NCBI RefSeq assembly: GCF_008297955.1
Contig: NZ_VTPY01000003.1
Location: forward strand, 682,001-746,000
From: Billgrantia pellis
GTDB taxonomy: Bacteria; Pseudomonadota; Gammaproteobacteria; Pseudomonadales; Halomonadaceae
Direction: 5' to 3'
Length of the DNA: 64,000 bases
Shown here: in pieces, positions 32,253-41,341 of the stretch
Layout of the letters: the number at the start of each line of letters is the position of its first letter
How positions within the stretch are numbered: the stretch's first letter is position 1
Notes under the pieces: model-generated
The model's input: the letters and a program-made list of their open reading frames with translations, nothing else
Database searches by the model: none
What the model was told of the DNA's origin: nothing
Made by a program: the position numbers and the translations under genes

Positions 32253-32281
32253 GCGCCCCCTGGCGGGTGACCAAGGGGCGC
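32253..32281 (-). terminator. Probable terminator of the small membrane protein gene
   Basis: An 11-base stem with one G-U pair (32253-32263 with 32271-32281), 7-base loop, 16 bases beyond the stop of the gene at 32297 on the minus strand. Only a short T stretch (GTCGTTTG) follows, so termination may be weak. It also separates this gene from the ArgR-like gene downstream. Confidence 0.45.
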
Positions 32282-32296
32282 ATCGGATGCGGTGTC

Positions 32297-32506
32297 TCAG
32301 CCTCCGAGGCGCGAGACCAGTAGCGTGATCAGGAATATTCCGGCGAGAATGGCAACGCCCAGCACCAGCCAATGCACGCCCTTGGGCGAGCGCTTGGCCT
32401 CCGGCTGCTCGGCATCCGGCTCGGGGTGGGCGAAGTCTTCGGGCAGTCGTTCTTCCGTGAGATGCGCTTTCTTCTCTTCCGGTGTCTTGCTCTCCCTGGT
32501 ATCCAT
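32297..32506 (-). CDS. Small single-pass membrane protein, unrecognised
   Basis: 69 residues. Residues 1-42 are charged and rich in Glu/Lys/Pro; residues 44-66 form one hydrophobic helix (VHWLVLGVAILAGIFLITLL). A near-perfect AAGGAGGT ribosome-binding site five to six bases before the ATG makes translation likely. I do not recognise a family; an inner-membrane protein with a cytoplasmic charged N-terminal tail is the plain reading. Confidence 0.7.
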   Translation of the reverse strand: MDTRESKTPEEKKAHLTEERLPEDFAHPEPDAEQPEAKRSPKGVHWLVLGVAILAGIFLITLLVSRLGG

Positions 32507-32570
32507 GGCGGACCTCCTTTGCCGCTGGGTTCGCCCGCCATGGTAGCCAGATGGCTCCCCAAAGGCGGGT

Positions 32571-33779
32571 CTATAGCGTCACGACATCGAAGTCTACGTC
32601 CGGGTTCACGTCGGCCTCATAGTCGACATCCTCCCGCTCGAACCCGAACAACTTCAGGAACTCGTGCTTGTAACCAGCATAGTCGGTGATCTCGAACAGG
32701 TTCTCGGTGGTCACCCGGGGCCACAGGTCCTTACACGCCTGCTGCACGTCGTCGCGCAGTTCCCAATCGTCCAGGCGTAGGCGGCCGGCCTCGTCGGTGC
32801 TGAACCCTTCACCGTAGAGCCGCTCACCGAACAGGCGGTTGAGCTGCTCGATGGTACCCTCGTGCAGGCCCTTTTCCTTCATGATCTTGTAGACCATGGC
32901 GATGTAGAGCGGCATGACCGGGATGGCGGCGCTGGCCTGGGTCACTACCGACTTGAGCACGGCCACGTTGGCGCCACCGCCGCTGGCCTTGAGCCTGGCA
33001 TCGATCTCGCCGGCGGCACGGTCGAGATCTTCCTTGGCCCTCCCCAGCGCGCCGTGCCAGTAGATCGGCCAGGTGATCTCGGTACCGATGTAGCTGAACG
33101 CCACGCTGCGGGCACCGGGAGCGAGCACGCCGGCCTTGTCCAGGGCGTCGATCCAGAGTTCCCAGTCCTCGCCGCCCATCACCGCGACGGTATCCTCGAT
33201 CTCCTGCTCGGTGGCGGGCTCGACCTCGGCCTCGATGATGGCGTCCTTGTTGGTATCGATGGCGGTGGCGCGATAGGTCTCGCCGATCGGCTTGAGCGCG
33301 GAGCGCTTCACTTCGCCGCTGTCGGGCAGGCGGCGTACCGGCGAGGCCAGCGAATAGACCACCAGGTCGACCTGTCCCATGTCCTGCTTGATCAGTTCGA
33401 TGGCCTTCTCGCGCGCTTCGTGAGAGAAGGCGTCGCCATTGATCGACTTGCTGTAGAGCCCTTCGGCCTTGGCGAACTTGTCGAAGGCGGCGGCGTTATA
33501 CCAACCGGCCGTGCCGGGCTTCTTCTCGCTGCCGGGCTTTTCGAAGAATACCCCCAGGGTATCCGCACCGTAGCCGAACGCCGCCGTGACGCGCGCGGCG
33601 AGACCATAGCCACTCGAGGCGCCAATCACCAGCACCTTCTTCGGCCCCTCGGCCCTGTCGAGCTGGCGGGCGCGGGTCGCTTCGATCTGCTCGAGTACGT
33701 TCTTCTCGCAGCCGACCGGATGGGTGGTGGTACAGATGAAACCGCGAACCTTGGGTTTGATGATCACGACAGACCTCAT
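32571..33779 (-). CDS. fabV: Trans-2-enoyl-ACP/CoA reductase FabV
   Basis: 402 residues from the ATG at 33779, giving the standard FabV N-terminus [20 protein letters not shown]. This NADH-dependent enoyl reductase completes the fatty-acid elongation cycle and is a triclosan-tolerant alternative to FabI. The cofactor motif is [13 protein letters not shown] (about 51-63) and the diagnostic Y-x8-K is Tyr240 to Lys249 ([10 protein letters not shown]). No strong ribosome-binding site precedes the ATG. The frame continues upstream to 33896 but without homology. Confidence 0.95.
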   Translation of the reverse strand: MRSVVIIKPKVRGFICTTTHPVGCEKNVLEQIEATRARQLDRAEGPKKVLVIGASSGYGLAARVTAAFGYGADTLGVFFEKPGSEKKPGTAGWYNAAAFDKFAKAEGLYSKSINGDAFSHEAREKAIELIKQDMGQVDLVVYSLASPVRRLPDSGEVKRSALKPIGETYRATAIDTNKDAIIEAEVEPATEQEIEDTVAVMGGEDWELWIDALDKAGVLAPGARSVAFSYIGTEITWPIYWHGALGRAKEDLDRAAGEIDARLKASGGGANVAVLKSVVTQASAAIPVMPLYIAMVYKIMKEKGLHEGTIEQLNRLFGERLYGEGFSTDEAGRLRLDDWELRDDVQQACKDLWPRVTTENLFEITDYAGYKHEFLKLFGFEREDVDYEADVNPDVDFDVVTL

Positions 33780-33927
33780 TGTTGATGTGCCGGCGCCATG
33801 GGCCGGAGGAATTCGAGTGAGCGATGGCGACATTCTAACGACCGCCCGGGCGTCTGTCCGCTCTTGAGCGAGGTCGGCGACTGGGGCACGATGCACTCCC
33901 GGGTCAATGCGCAGTCAGGAGGCAACC

Positions 33928-34320
33928 ATGGACGCACAGACGCTGGTGGATGAACGCGGCGAGCTGTGGCTGGCGCTGGCCCCGCTGTGGCTGGATCGCG
34001 AGCCCGGCGAGAGCGAATACGCCCATATGGTCGAAGTGATCCAGCGCCACGAGCTGTCGCTGCACGAGCTGGAGTGGATCTTCCGCCTGGAGTTGGCACC
34101 TGTGCTGGCGCGCAACCAGATGTCGGTAGCGGGCGAGTGGCGCTATTTCGACGACTACCGTCTGATGCAGCGGCTGGTGGCGCATAACTTGCGACTGACC
34201 GGCTGGCGGCGCAAGGGATGGGCGCTATTCTCTGGATTGACCACGATGATGACTCGCCACCGTTGGAACGAGTTGATGGCACGGGTCATGCTCGAGCGTG
34301 GCGAGTCGCCCCACCCTTGA
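33928..34320 (+). CDS. Small conserved hypothetical protein (possibly DUF7079)
   Basis: 130 residues from the ATG at 33928 (CAGGAGG at 33916-33922). It begins ELWLALAPLWLD and contains LSLHELEWIFRLELAPVLARNQMSVAGEW, a pattern I associate with DUF7079-like proteins of unknown function, though this is from memory. Largely helical, no signal peptide. It is divergent from fabV and convergent with the glutathione peroxidase gene. Confidence 0.65.
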   Translation: MDAQTLVDERGELWLALAPLWLDREPGESEYAHMVEVIQRHELSLHELEWIFRLELAPVLARNQMSVAGEWRYFDDYRLMQRLVAHNLRLTGWRRKGWALFSGLTTMMTRHRWNELMARVMLERGESPHP

Positions 34321-34336
34321 ACCCAACCTTCGCCCA

Positions 34337-34831
34337 CTAGACCTCGAAGTTCTCGTCGAGCGCCTCCTCCAAGGCTCGCTTCAGCGCCAGACCGCTCTCG
34401 TTCGGCGAGAAACGCTGGATCACCCTGCCGTCGCGCCCCACCAGGAACTTGGTGAAATTCCACTTGATTAGCGTGGTGCCAAGCACCCCCGGCGCTTTGC
34501 GCTTGAGTTCGACGAACAGCGGATGAGCGCCGGAACCGTTGACCTTGACCTTCTCCATCACGGGGAAAGTGACGCCGTATTCGGTCGAACTGAAGGCACA
34601 GAAATCCAACGCCGTTTCCGGCGACTGGCGCGCGAACTGATTGCAGGGAAAGGCCAGTACGGTAAAACCGCGGTCGCGATAGCGGCGGTAGAGACGCTCC
34701 AGTTCGCCCAACTGAGGGGTAAAACCGCAGCGGCTGGCCACGTTCACGATCAATAGCACCTGCCCCTGCAGGGCGCGCAGATTGAAGGGCTCGCCGCGAA
34801 AGGTACGGCATTCATGTTCGTGGATGGCCAT
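34337..34831 (-). CDS. Glutathione peroxidase family protein
   Basis: 164 residues from the ATG at 34831. Thioredoxin-fold peroxidase: the peroxidatic Cys lies in NVASRCGFTPQ (about 35), the Gln in FPCNQFARQ (about 70) and the Trp in IKWNFTKFLVG (about 125), completing the usual Cys-Gln-Trp-Asn site. It reduces hydroperoxides, probably with thioredoxin as in most bacterial Cys-type enzymes. It is divergent from the AidB-like gene across a 228-base region with no further gene seen. Confidence 0.93.
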   Translation of the reverse strand: MAIHEHECRTFRGEPFNLRALQGQVLLIVNVASRCGFTPQLGELERLYRRYRDRGFTVLAFPCNQFARQSPETALDFCAFSSTEYGVTFPVMEKVKVNGSGAHPLFVELKRKAPGVLGTTLIKWNFTKFLVGRDGRVIQRFSPNESGLALKRALEEALDENFEV

Positions 34832-35059
34832 CTCTTGCCTGCCTCGCTGTCGTCCGTCACACGCCACGCCTCACACGCAGCCCATCCCGCCCATGGGCTC
34901 GCACGAGCCGACCCGGTCAGGCCCTGCCCACCGCCTCTTTCTTCAAGCCTACCGAGAAGATGGGGAATCGTCACGCCCGGCATGCGTTGACCCCCGAGCC
35001 GCGGCTGACCATGCTTCGGAAAACCCCTTTGCGGGACGCCCAACAAAAGGAACCGTGCC

Positions 35060-36712
35060 ATGCGCGATCCCCAGCCACGCCACCGCCTGGCCACTCACGA
35101 GGTGACCAATCAGCCCGAGCCGCCCCGCGACCGGAACCTGCTCGCCGACGACCTGCCGCTGCGCGAGGCATTGGCGCGCGACGCCCCTGCCTGGGTGGCC
35201 GAACGGCTGGCGCCGTTGGGCCACGAGATGGGCAGCGTGCGCGTGCAGGAGCTAGGCGAGGCGGCCAACCGCCATCCACCGGAGCTGCGCCTGTTCGACC
35301 GTCATGGCCGGCGGCTGGACGAGGTTCGCTATCATCCTGCCTACCATGAGCTGATGCGCCTGGCGCTGAAGGGCGGCTGGCATGCCGTGGCTTGGCAGGA
35401 GGAAGGGCGCGGTGGACACCAGGCGCATATCGCCGCGCTCTATCTGCTGACCCAGGCCGAGCCCGGCTTCTGCTGTCCCGTGACCATGACACACGCCGCC
35501 ATGCCGGTGCTGCGCCGAAGTCCCGACGTCGAGGCCGCCTGGGCCCCGGGTCTGCTGGCCAACGCCTATGATCCCCGCGCGTTGCCTCCGGGCGAAAAGC
35601 ATGGCCTCACTTTCGGTATGGCGATGACCGAAAAACAGGGCGGCAGCGACGTGCGCCGCAACACCACCCACGCCGAGCGTGACGGCGACGGCTGGCGGCT
35701 CACCGGTCACAAATGGTTCTGCAGCGCGCCCATGTCCGACGCCTTTCTCACCCTGGCCCAGACCGATGAGGGGCTCACGTGTTTTCTGGCACCGCGCTTC
35801 GGGCCGGACGGCGAGCGCAACGCGATCGAGATCCAGCGGCTCAAGGAGAAGTGCGGCAACCGCGCCAATGCCTCGGCCGAGATCGAGTATCGCGGCGCCT
35901 GGGCCTCCCGGATCGGCGAGCCCGGTCGCGGCGTAGCCACCATCATCGACATGGTGCAGCAGACCCGCCTGGATGCCGCGACGGCGCCGGTGGGCATGAT
36001 GCGCCAGGCCCTGGCTGAGGCCTGGCGTCACGTGAACCAACGCCAGGCGTTCGGCCGCCTACTCGCTGAGCAGCCGCTGATGCAGGCGGTAATTGCCGAC
36101 CTCGCGCTGGAAGTGGAAGCCGGCGTGGCGCTGTCGCTGCGCGCCGCCCGTGCCTTCGATGGCGCGGCGCGGGGCGATGCGCATGATGCCGCACTAGGTC
36201 GGGTACTGCCGACGCTGGCCAAATATTGGCACAACAAGCGGGGGCCCGGCTTCATGGCCGAAGCCATGGAGTGTCTGGGCGGTATCGGTTACGTGGAGGA
36301 GACGCCGCTGGCGCGGCTCTACCGCGAAGCGCCGGTGAATTCGATTTGGGAGGGATCGGGAAACGTGATCTGTCTGGATCTGCTGCGGGTGCTCGCCCGG
36401 CATCCCGAATCGATCGCCGCTCTGCGCGACGAGCTATCCGTCGTCCGTGGGCAACAGCAGGAAATGGATCTGGCGCTGGCCGGCCTGGAGCACGACCTGA
36501 CCCTGCCCGGCGAAGCGCTGGAGCCGCGCGCCCGCTGGCTGGCGCAGCGTCTCGCCCAGAGCCTGCAAGCCTCGCTGCTGCTGCGCCATGCGCCGAGCGA
36601 AGTCGCCGAGACCTTCTGCCGCTCGCGCCTCGGCGTGGAAACGAGTCCGGTCTACGGCGTGTTACCGACCGATGCGCCACTGGCGGCAATTCTTTCACGA
36701 ATCGGCGACTGA
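35060..36712 (+). CDS. AidB-like acyl-CoA dehydrogenase
   Basis: 550 residues (E. coli AidB 541). The segment GMAMTEKQGGSDVRRNTT (about 191-208) is the AidB signature, and RGVATIIDMVQQTRLDAA plus GGIGYVEETPLARLYREAPVNSIWEGSGN are typical acyl-CoA dehydrogenase C-terminal motifs that hold FAD. AidB belongs to the adaptive response to alkylating agents; whether that holds here is inferred. AAAGGAA precedes the ATG. The last 61 bases overlap the convergent EAL gene. Confidence 0.88.
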   Translation: MRDPQPRHRLATHEVTNQPEPPRDRNLLADDLPLREALARDAPAWVAERLAPLGHEMGSVRVQELGEAANRHPPELRLFDRHGRRLDEVRYHPAYHELMRLALKGGWHAVAWQEEGRGGHQAHIAALYLLTQAEPGFCCPVTMTHAAMPVLRRSPDVEAAWAPGLLANAYDPRALPPGEKHGLTFGMAMTEKQGGSDVRRNTTHAERDGDGWRLTGHKWFCSAPMSDAFLTLAQTDEGLTCFLAPRFGPDGERNAIEIQRLKEKCGNRANASAEIEYRGAWASRIGEPGRGVATIIDMVQQTRLDAATAPVGMMRQALAEAWRHVNQRQAFGRLLAEQPLMQAVIADLALEVEAGVALSLRAARAFDGAARGDAHDAALGRVLPTLAKYWHNKRGPGFMAEAMECLGGIGYVEETPLARLYREAPVNSIWEGSGNVICLDLLRVLARHPESIAALRDELSVVRGQQQEMDLALAGLEHDLTLPGEALEPRARWLAQRLAQSLQASLLLRHAPSEVAETFCRSRLGVETSPVYGVLPTDAPLAAILSRIGD

Positions 36713-37926
36713 CCCGCGGCCAGCGCCGGGATGTCGCCGGCAGGCACCGGCCGCGACAGGCCGAAGCCCTGCACGTGGGTACAACCGAAGCGAGCCAGGG
36801 TGGGCAAGCAATCGAGTTCCTCGACCCCTTCGGCCACCACGCGGATGCCCAGGCGTCGGCCGAGCAGTGCGATCGCCTCGACGATCGCCGCGTCCTGAGT
36901 GTCCTGCTGCAGATGGCGCACGAAGCTGCGATCGATCTTGAGTTCGCTGATGGGAAGCATCTGCAAGCGCGTAAGCGACGAGAAGCCGACGCCGAAGTCG
37001 TCCACCGCCACCTCCATGCCGCTCAGGTGCAGTCGGGCGGCAATCTCCGAGCCCAGCAGCTCGTCATCCATGGCCGCCGTCTCGGTGATTTCGAGCACCA
37101 CCAGCGGCGACTCCCCCGGCAAGCGGTGACGGGTCAACGCCGGCAACTGGGATTCCATCAAGTCGTCGGCGGTGACGTTGACCGACAGCGACAGCAGCAC
37201 ACCCTGTTCTCGCCACCGCTCGGCATCGGCCAAGGCGCATGACAGCACGTGGCAAGTCAAGCGGCGGCTCTGGCCTGCGGTCAACATGGGCAGAAAGCTT
37301 GCCGGCCCGATGAGGCCGATTTCGGGATGTACCCAACGCACCAGCGCCTCGACCCCACTGAGCCGCCCCGTTGCCAGCTCGAACTGGGGCTGGTAGTGCA
37401 CGGTAAGCTCATTGCGCTCGAGCGCGGCATCGAGCTCCTCGGCGGAGAAAAAGGGGTCGTCCTCGGGTACGAGGGCCGGCTTGCGACCGGGGTGCAGCCG
37501 CTCCAGCCGCTGACGCAACTCGGCCAGGCGCATCGGCTTGTCCAGCGAGCCGAGCATCTGGAGTCCCAACGTGTGGCCGACCCGCTCGGCGATACGCGAG
37601 ATCTTTCGCTCGACGCCCCCCAACAGCAACACCCAGCCGGCATAGCGCTGTTCCGCCAGCAGTCGCAGCAGTGCGATGCCGTCGGGGTCGCCGAACTCCA
37701 GCCCCATGATGACCAACTGAGGGGCGCATTCATCGAGTTCGCTCAGCAGTTCGTCCGCGCGTCGGTAGCAGCGACTCTCCATACCCAGCACATGCAGCTG
37801 CAGCGAGAGGATCGCCACGACATCGGGATCCTCGTCGAGCACCATCGCCAGTACCCGCTCATTGTCATCGGTAAATAGGTTGTTCATCAGGGCCACGCTC
37901 TCGAAGTATCCCGAGGCTATCATCAT
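36652..37926 (-). CDS. Response-regulator-like EAL phosphodiesterase with degenerate receiver
   Basis: 424 residues: receiver-like domain (about 24-140) and EAL domain (about 165-405). The phosphoacceptor position reads QLVIMGLEFGDPDG, with Gly where Asp is expected, so phosphorylation is unlikely, although the acidic pair (DEDP) and the Lys (LDKPMRL) are kept. The EAL domain is intact: GVEALVRWVHP, SVNV, EITETA, VDDFGVGFSS, KIDRSFV and EGVE. It should hydrolyse cyclic-di-GMP. The start could also be ATG 37923 or 37887. Its 3' end overlaps the aidB-like gene. Confidence 0.9.
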   Translation of the reverse strand: MMIASGYFESVALMNNLFTDDNERVLAMVLDEDPDVVAILSLQLHVLGMESRCYRRADELLSELDECAPQLVIMGLEFGDPDGIALLRLLAEQRYAGWVLLLGGVERKISRIAERVGHTLGLQMLGSLDKPMRLAELRQRLERLHPGRKPALVPEDDPFFSAEELDAALERNELTVHYQPQFELATGRLSGVEALVRWVHPEIGLIGPASFLPMLTAGQSRRLTCHVLSCALADAERWREQGVLLSLSVNVTADDLMESQLPALTRHRLPGESPLVVLEITETAAMDDELLGSEIAARLHLSGMEVAVDDFGVGFSSLTRLQMLPISELKIDRSFVRHLQQDTQDAAIVEAIALLGRRLGIRVVAEGVEELDCLPTLARFGCTHVQGFGLSRPVPAGDIPALAAGQSPIRERIAASGASVGNTP

Positions 37927-37965
37927 CCCTGACGAGACATCGGATGGGGAATCAACGTTGGGCGC

Positions 37966-38583
37966 TCAGCCGAGGGGGCCGACCACCACGCGCAGCGCAA
38001 TCGCCAGCAACATCACACCGGTGATGCGGTGAACCCAATGAGCCCGCACCTGCAACCAGGGCAGGACACGGGAGTGTGTCAGCGACACCGCCACCAGCAC
38101 GTACCAACCACCGTCGATGATCATGGCGGTGGCGACGATAATCGCCTTGGCCATCAGGCTCATCTCCGGCGTGACGAACTGGCTGAGCAGGGCAATGAAG
38201 AACAAGATCAACTTGGGGTTGCCCAGCGCCACCAGCATCCCTTCTCGAGCCGCCTGGCGTCGGGTGGTGGCCATGCCGGCCGCCTCCAGCGCCGCCGTCC
38301 TGCCGGCACGCAGCGCCTTGATGCCAAGCCAGGCCAGGTAGGCCGCCCCACCCCAGGTAATGATCTGGAACAGCGTGGGGAAGCGTACGATCAGTGCCCC
38401 CAACCCCAGCACTGTGAGCAGAGCATAAAAGCCCACCCCCAGGGCATGAGACAGCGCCGCCACGATGCCGGGCACCCGCCCGCCGCCCAAAGTATGGCGC
38501 AGCACCAGGGCCAGGCTCGGTCCCGGCGACATCGCCCCCATGGCGCAGACTGCCACCAGCGACATCCATAGCGAAAGCGGCAC
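37966..38583 (-). CDS. LysE/RhtB family amino-acid exporter
   Basis: 205 residues from a GTG start at 38583, chosen for the AAGGAG seven bases upstream and because it gives the normal LysE length; the longer frame lacks both. Six hydrophobic helices with the family motif AMSPGPSLALVLRHTLGGGR (about 17-36) and GIKALRAGR. Exports amino acids or similar metabolites across the inner membrane; the substrate is unknown. Lies between rnk and the EAL gene on the same strand. Confidence 0.88.
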   Translation of the reverse strand: MPLSLWMSLVAVCAMGAMSPGPSLALVLRHTLGGGRVPGIVAALSHALGVGFYALLTVLGLGALIVRFPTLFQIITWGGAAYLAWLGIKALRAGRTAALEAAGMATTRRQAAREGMLVALGNPKLILFFIALLSQFVTPEMSLMAKAIIVATAMIIDGGWYVLVAVSLTHSRVLPWLQVRAHWVHRITGVMLLAIALRVVVGPLG

Positions 38584-38654
38584 GACAGGCTCCTTCTTGT
38601 TATCGGCGACGCACGGCTTGTTGCCGAACAAGGCATACAGGCGACGCCAGGGCA

Positions 38655-39068
38655 CTAGCGATGAAACTGCCCTTCGCGCTCCGGCTGCCACAGAATGGCG
38701 TCGATACGCAGACGCGCCTTGCCGTCACCGGGCAGCGGCCAGTCAATCTCATCGCCGATGCGAAGGCCGATCAGGCCGGCACCGATCGGCGCCATCACCG
38801 ATAGCCCATCCTCGGTGGTCGCCAGGGAATGAGGATAGACCAAGGTGCGAGTCATCTGTCGGTTGCGCGTCAGGTCGGTGAACTGCACCTGGCTGTTCAT
38901 GCTGACCACATCCGCAGGGACCTTGTCGGGATCGACGACCTCGCCTCGCTCGAGTTCCGCTTCCAGGCAATCGGCAACGAAGCGATCCTTCTCGCTCGCC
39001 TGATCGATCAACCGCTGTAGCCGCTCGGCGTCCAGACGGTTGATGAGAATGGGGGGACGGGACGACAT
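38655..39068 (-). CDS. rnk: Nucleoside diphosphate kinase regulator Rnk
   Basis: 137 residues. An N-terminal short coiled coil (about 1-45) and a C-terminal GreA/GreB-like FKBP-fold domain (about 50-135) with SLATTEDGLSVMAPIGAGLIGLRIGDEIDWPLP, the Rnk hallmark. Rnk binds RNA polymerase near the secondary channel. A good AGGAGGT-type site precedes the ATG. It precedes the LysE-type gene by 71 bases on the same strand. Confidence 0.88.
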   Translation of the reverse strand: MSSRPPILINRLDAERLQRLIDQASEKDRFVADCLEAELERGEVVDPDKVPADVVSMNSQVQFTDLTRNRQMTRTLVYPHSLATTEDGLSVMAPIGAGLIGLRIGDEIDWPLPGDGKARLRIDAILWQPEREGQFHR

Positions 39069-39189
39069 ATGACCTCCTAACGCCGCCGGGCAAGTGGGCG
39101 GCCATGCAACGAAAACAGCCCTTCGCCCACGATGGGGAGAAGGACTGAAAAGGAAATGATAAGCCCAACGCAGGGGAATGTCAGGCCTC

Positions 39190-39348
39190 CTAGCCTTTCG
39201 GATGCCGCCCCGATGTCATCAGCAGCACGCCGGCCAACACGACCAGTACTATGCCGACAAAGGCACCCGGGCTCTGCACCTGCCAGCCGAACAGCGCCAA
39301 TACCCCCCCCAGCACGCCGAGCACCCAGGCGAATCGCTTCACACCCAT
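39190..39348 (-). CDS. Small two-helix membrane protein, unrecognised
   Basis: 52 residues from the ATG at 39348 (GAGAGGTGG five bases upstream), in preference to ATG 39381. Two hydrophobic segments (about 4-20 and 24-44) joined by QVQSPGAF form a membrane hairpin, followed by a short basic tail. No family recognised. Confidence 0.6.
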   Translation of the reverse strand: MGVKRFAWVLGVLGGVLALFGWQVQSPGAFVGIVLVVLAGVLLMTSGRHPKG

Positions 39349-39543
39349 ATCGCCACCTCTCTCGATTTTATCGTCCAGCATGCCGTCGCGAGTGGCGTCA
39401 TATCAAGAGAATGTGAGATAGCCCGAACGCGGCCTTTCGCCACCGCTTCGCTACGGTTGGTTCCGTATCGCCGCCATGGCCTACGTTCAGAATGGCTGGC
39501 CTACGGGGCCAAGGACTGGATTCGCCACAATGGGAGGTTCGTC

Positions 39544-39723
39544 ATGCGTTACCGCTACCTGGAAGCCAGCGAAGGGGATTTCACCTTTCGAGAGGACAAG
39601 GAGACCGACCACGCCGAAGGCTTCGTCGTGTATGACAGCGAAACCAATGAAGCCCAGGGTGTCTACGCCACCGAGGAGGAGGCCCGTCAGGTGTGCGCCA
39701 AGCTCAACGGCTCAGGCCCTTGA
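39544..39723 (+). CDS. Small acidic soluble protein, unrecognised
   Basis: 59 residues. GGGAGG (39532-39537) lies well placed before the ATG at 39544; the longer frame from 39178 is non-coding upstream. Strongly acidic, predicted beta-strands followed by a helix (TEEEARQVCAKLN) resembling a small alpha/beta domain. The family is not recognised. Confidence 0.6.
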   Translation: MRYRYLEASEGDFTFREDKETDHAEGFVVYDSETNEAQGVYATEEEARQVCAKLNGSGP

Positions 39724-39883
39724 GGCTCCAGCCCGCCAGGGTGGGTCATAATGTCGCAGCTCGTTCGGCCCGTGGCATAGGCACGCGCCACGGGCCGTGA
39801 CATGCCTGAACACCTTAGCGCCCGGGAACGTGCCGTCAAACCATGCTGTCAAAAAGGTAGGTGATAAATTCGCAGGGTCTGGC

Positions 39884-40273
39884 ATGAAGCTACGAGACAT
39901 TCGCATTGACGACGGCAAGCCGAGCAGCCTCGAAAGCATCTTGGAGGAGAATGTCGAGTACTATTCCGAAGCGGGTTTTTGGGACAAGATCGGCAATAGC
40001 GCTCGAAAGGCGGGAAGGAAGACCTTGGAGCCCGCCCTGAAGATGTACTACTCGGCCCAGGACCCCAACACGCCGCTATGGGCGAAAACCACCATCTATG
40101 GCGCGCTGGGCTATTTTATCTCGCCCATCGATGCCATCCCCGACCTCACCCCTCTGCTCGGCTATACCGACGACATGGGCGTGCTGGCTGGCGCGCTTGT
40201 CATCGTCGCAGCCAAGATCAACGACAAGCACCGGGAGAAGGCCAAGGCCACCCTGACCAGATGGTTTGGTTAG
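39884..40273 (+). CDS. YkvA/DUF1232 family protein
   Basis: 129 residues from the ATG at 39884. The C-terminal half holds the DUF1232 signature ALGYFISPIDAIPDLTPLLGYTDDMGVL (about 72-99), with two short hydrophobic helices. The family is of unknown function and membrane associated. The upstream AGGG is a weak ribosome-binding site, so the start carries some uncertainty. Last gene before the accessory segment. Confidence 0.85.
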   Translation: MKLRDIRIDDGKPSSLESILEENVEYYSEAGFWDKIGNSARKAGRKTLEPALKMYYSAQDPNTPLWAKTTIYGALGYFISPIDAIPDLTPLLGYTDDMGVLAGALVIVAAKINDKHREKAKATLTRWFG

Positions 40274-40330
40274 CGATCGCACCGCCAGAACCGTTCCCAT
40301 CGGTTGGTACGTACTAAGCCATCCAATGCA

Positions 40331-40358
40331 AAACGTAAACAGCCACTCGCAAGCGACT
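40331..40358 (+). repeat. Left copy of imperfect 28-base direct repeat
   Basis: 28 bases beginning AAACGTAAACAGCC and ending AAGCGACT. They match 48907-48934 at 25 of 28 positions in the same orientation, the three differences being C/T or A/G changes. The element contains a 7-base stem with wobble pairs. The two copies bracket the GntR/aldehyde dehydrogenase/TctABC segment, and the right copy abuts the integrase remnant and tRNA-Leu, so they may be the ends of an integrated island. Confidence 0.6.
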
Positions 40359-40443
40359 TCAGCAAACCTGCCTTGCGCCTATTCCGAGACCACCGGCTCA
40401 TGCGCATCTTCTAGTAAGCCAGGCAGTAGTAGATAGGATCGGT

Positions 40444-41139
40444 CTATTGAGTACCCTCGAACATGCGGTGGCGGGCGTTATCGATATGCGAGCGCATCGC
40501 GGCTTCTGCCCGCTCGCCATCTTTGTCGCAGATAGCCTCCACGATGGCCAAGTGTTCATATTGCACCATCTGTAAACGTTCCTGAGACGCCATCAACGAC
40601 AGGCCTCGGGTCAGATTCATGCCTTCCTTTATGCTCTCGTTAAGTGATTTCATTACGGTGATGTAGTAATGGTTATTGGCCGCCTCGGTGATTGCCAGGT
40701 GAAAGCGGTAGTCCTCGTCGGTTGCCAGATCTTGTCGGGCATTAGCTTCGTCAATGATGTCGTAGCAGCGACGAATCTGATCGAGTTGCTCCTGGGTGCG
40801 ACGCAGAGCCGCCAGATATGCCGCTCGCGCCTCGACGTTGGTACGAAATTCAAAGCAGCGCTGAATATCAGCAATGCTGGAAATCGGCGCAAACTTAAGC
40901 ACGGCACTATCGGGCTGACGGATCACGAAACTGCCTGAGCCCCGCCGGGACACTACCAGTTCGTCCTCTTTGAGCCGAGCCAGAGCGTCGCGTAACACCG
41001 GTCGGGACACTTCATAGCGCTGGCATAGTTGCGCCTCAGTAGGCAGTTTCTTGTTGACCGGATACTGACCTTCGATGATCGCTTCCAAAATCTTTTCGTA
41101 GACCGCCGAAGCCAGTGAAAACTTCTCGTCTTGTGCCAT
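40444..41139 (-). CDS. GntR family regulator, FadR subfamily
   Basis: 231 residues from the ATG at 41139; in-frame codons upstream to 41316 have no homology. N-terminal winged helix (about 8-75: AVYEKILEAIIEGQYPVNKKLPTE then LCQRYEVSRPVLRDALARLKEDELV) and C-terminal FCD domain (about 95-225) with metal-ligand candidates at DYRFHLAITEAANN (about 146-159) and YEHLAIVEAI. FCD regulators bind organic acids. It is the only regulator in this segment, so it probably controls the aldehyde dehydrogenase and tct operons. Codon use is less GC-biased than in flanking genes. Confidence 0.9.
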   Translation of the reverse strand: MAQDEKFSLASAVYEKILEAIIEGQYPVNKKLPTEAQLCQRYEVSRPVLRDALARLKEDELVVSRRGSGSFVIRQPDSAVLKFAPISSIADIQRCFEFRTNVEARAAYLAALRRTQEQLDQIRRCYDIIDEANARQDLATDEDYRFHLAITEAANNHYYITVMKSLNESIKEGMNLTRGLSLMASQERLQMVQYEHLAIVEAICDKDGERAEAAMRSHIDNARHRMFEGTQ

Positions 41140-41341
41140 CTTGCCCTGCTCCGGTTTTTGTTCCCTGGAGGCCGCACCGAGGCGGTACCTCCCATTTTCG
41201 ACTGCAAACGATGCCTCGCCTTGGCCCTTTTGGCCACACCGGGCGTCTTGTGCCCTTTTGGCTGCATCTACGGGCTTGACGCCACACACCTCTGGCTTAG
41301 GATGCCTCGGCCTCAAGTTCAGTGCCTTGCAGGCCCTGCGT

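Noticed and set aside
40305..40310. TGGTAC near the left repeat as a copy of the tRNA-Leu 3' end
   Set aside because: Only 6 bases, and the order relative to the 28-base repeat is opposite to that at the tRNA end.
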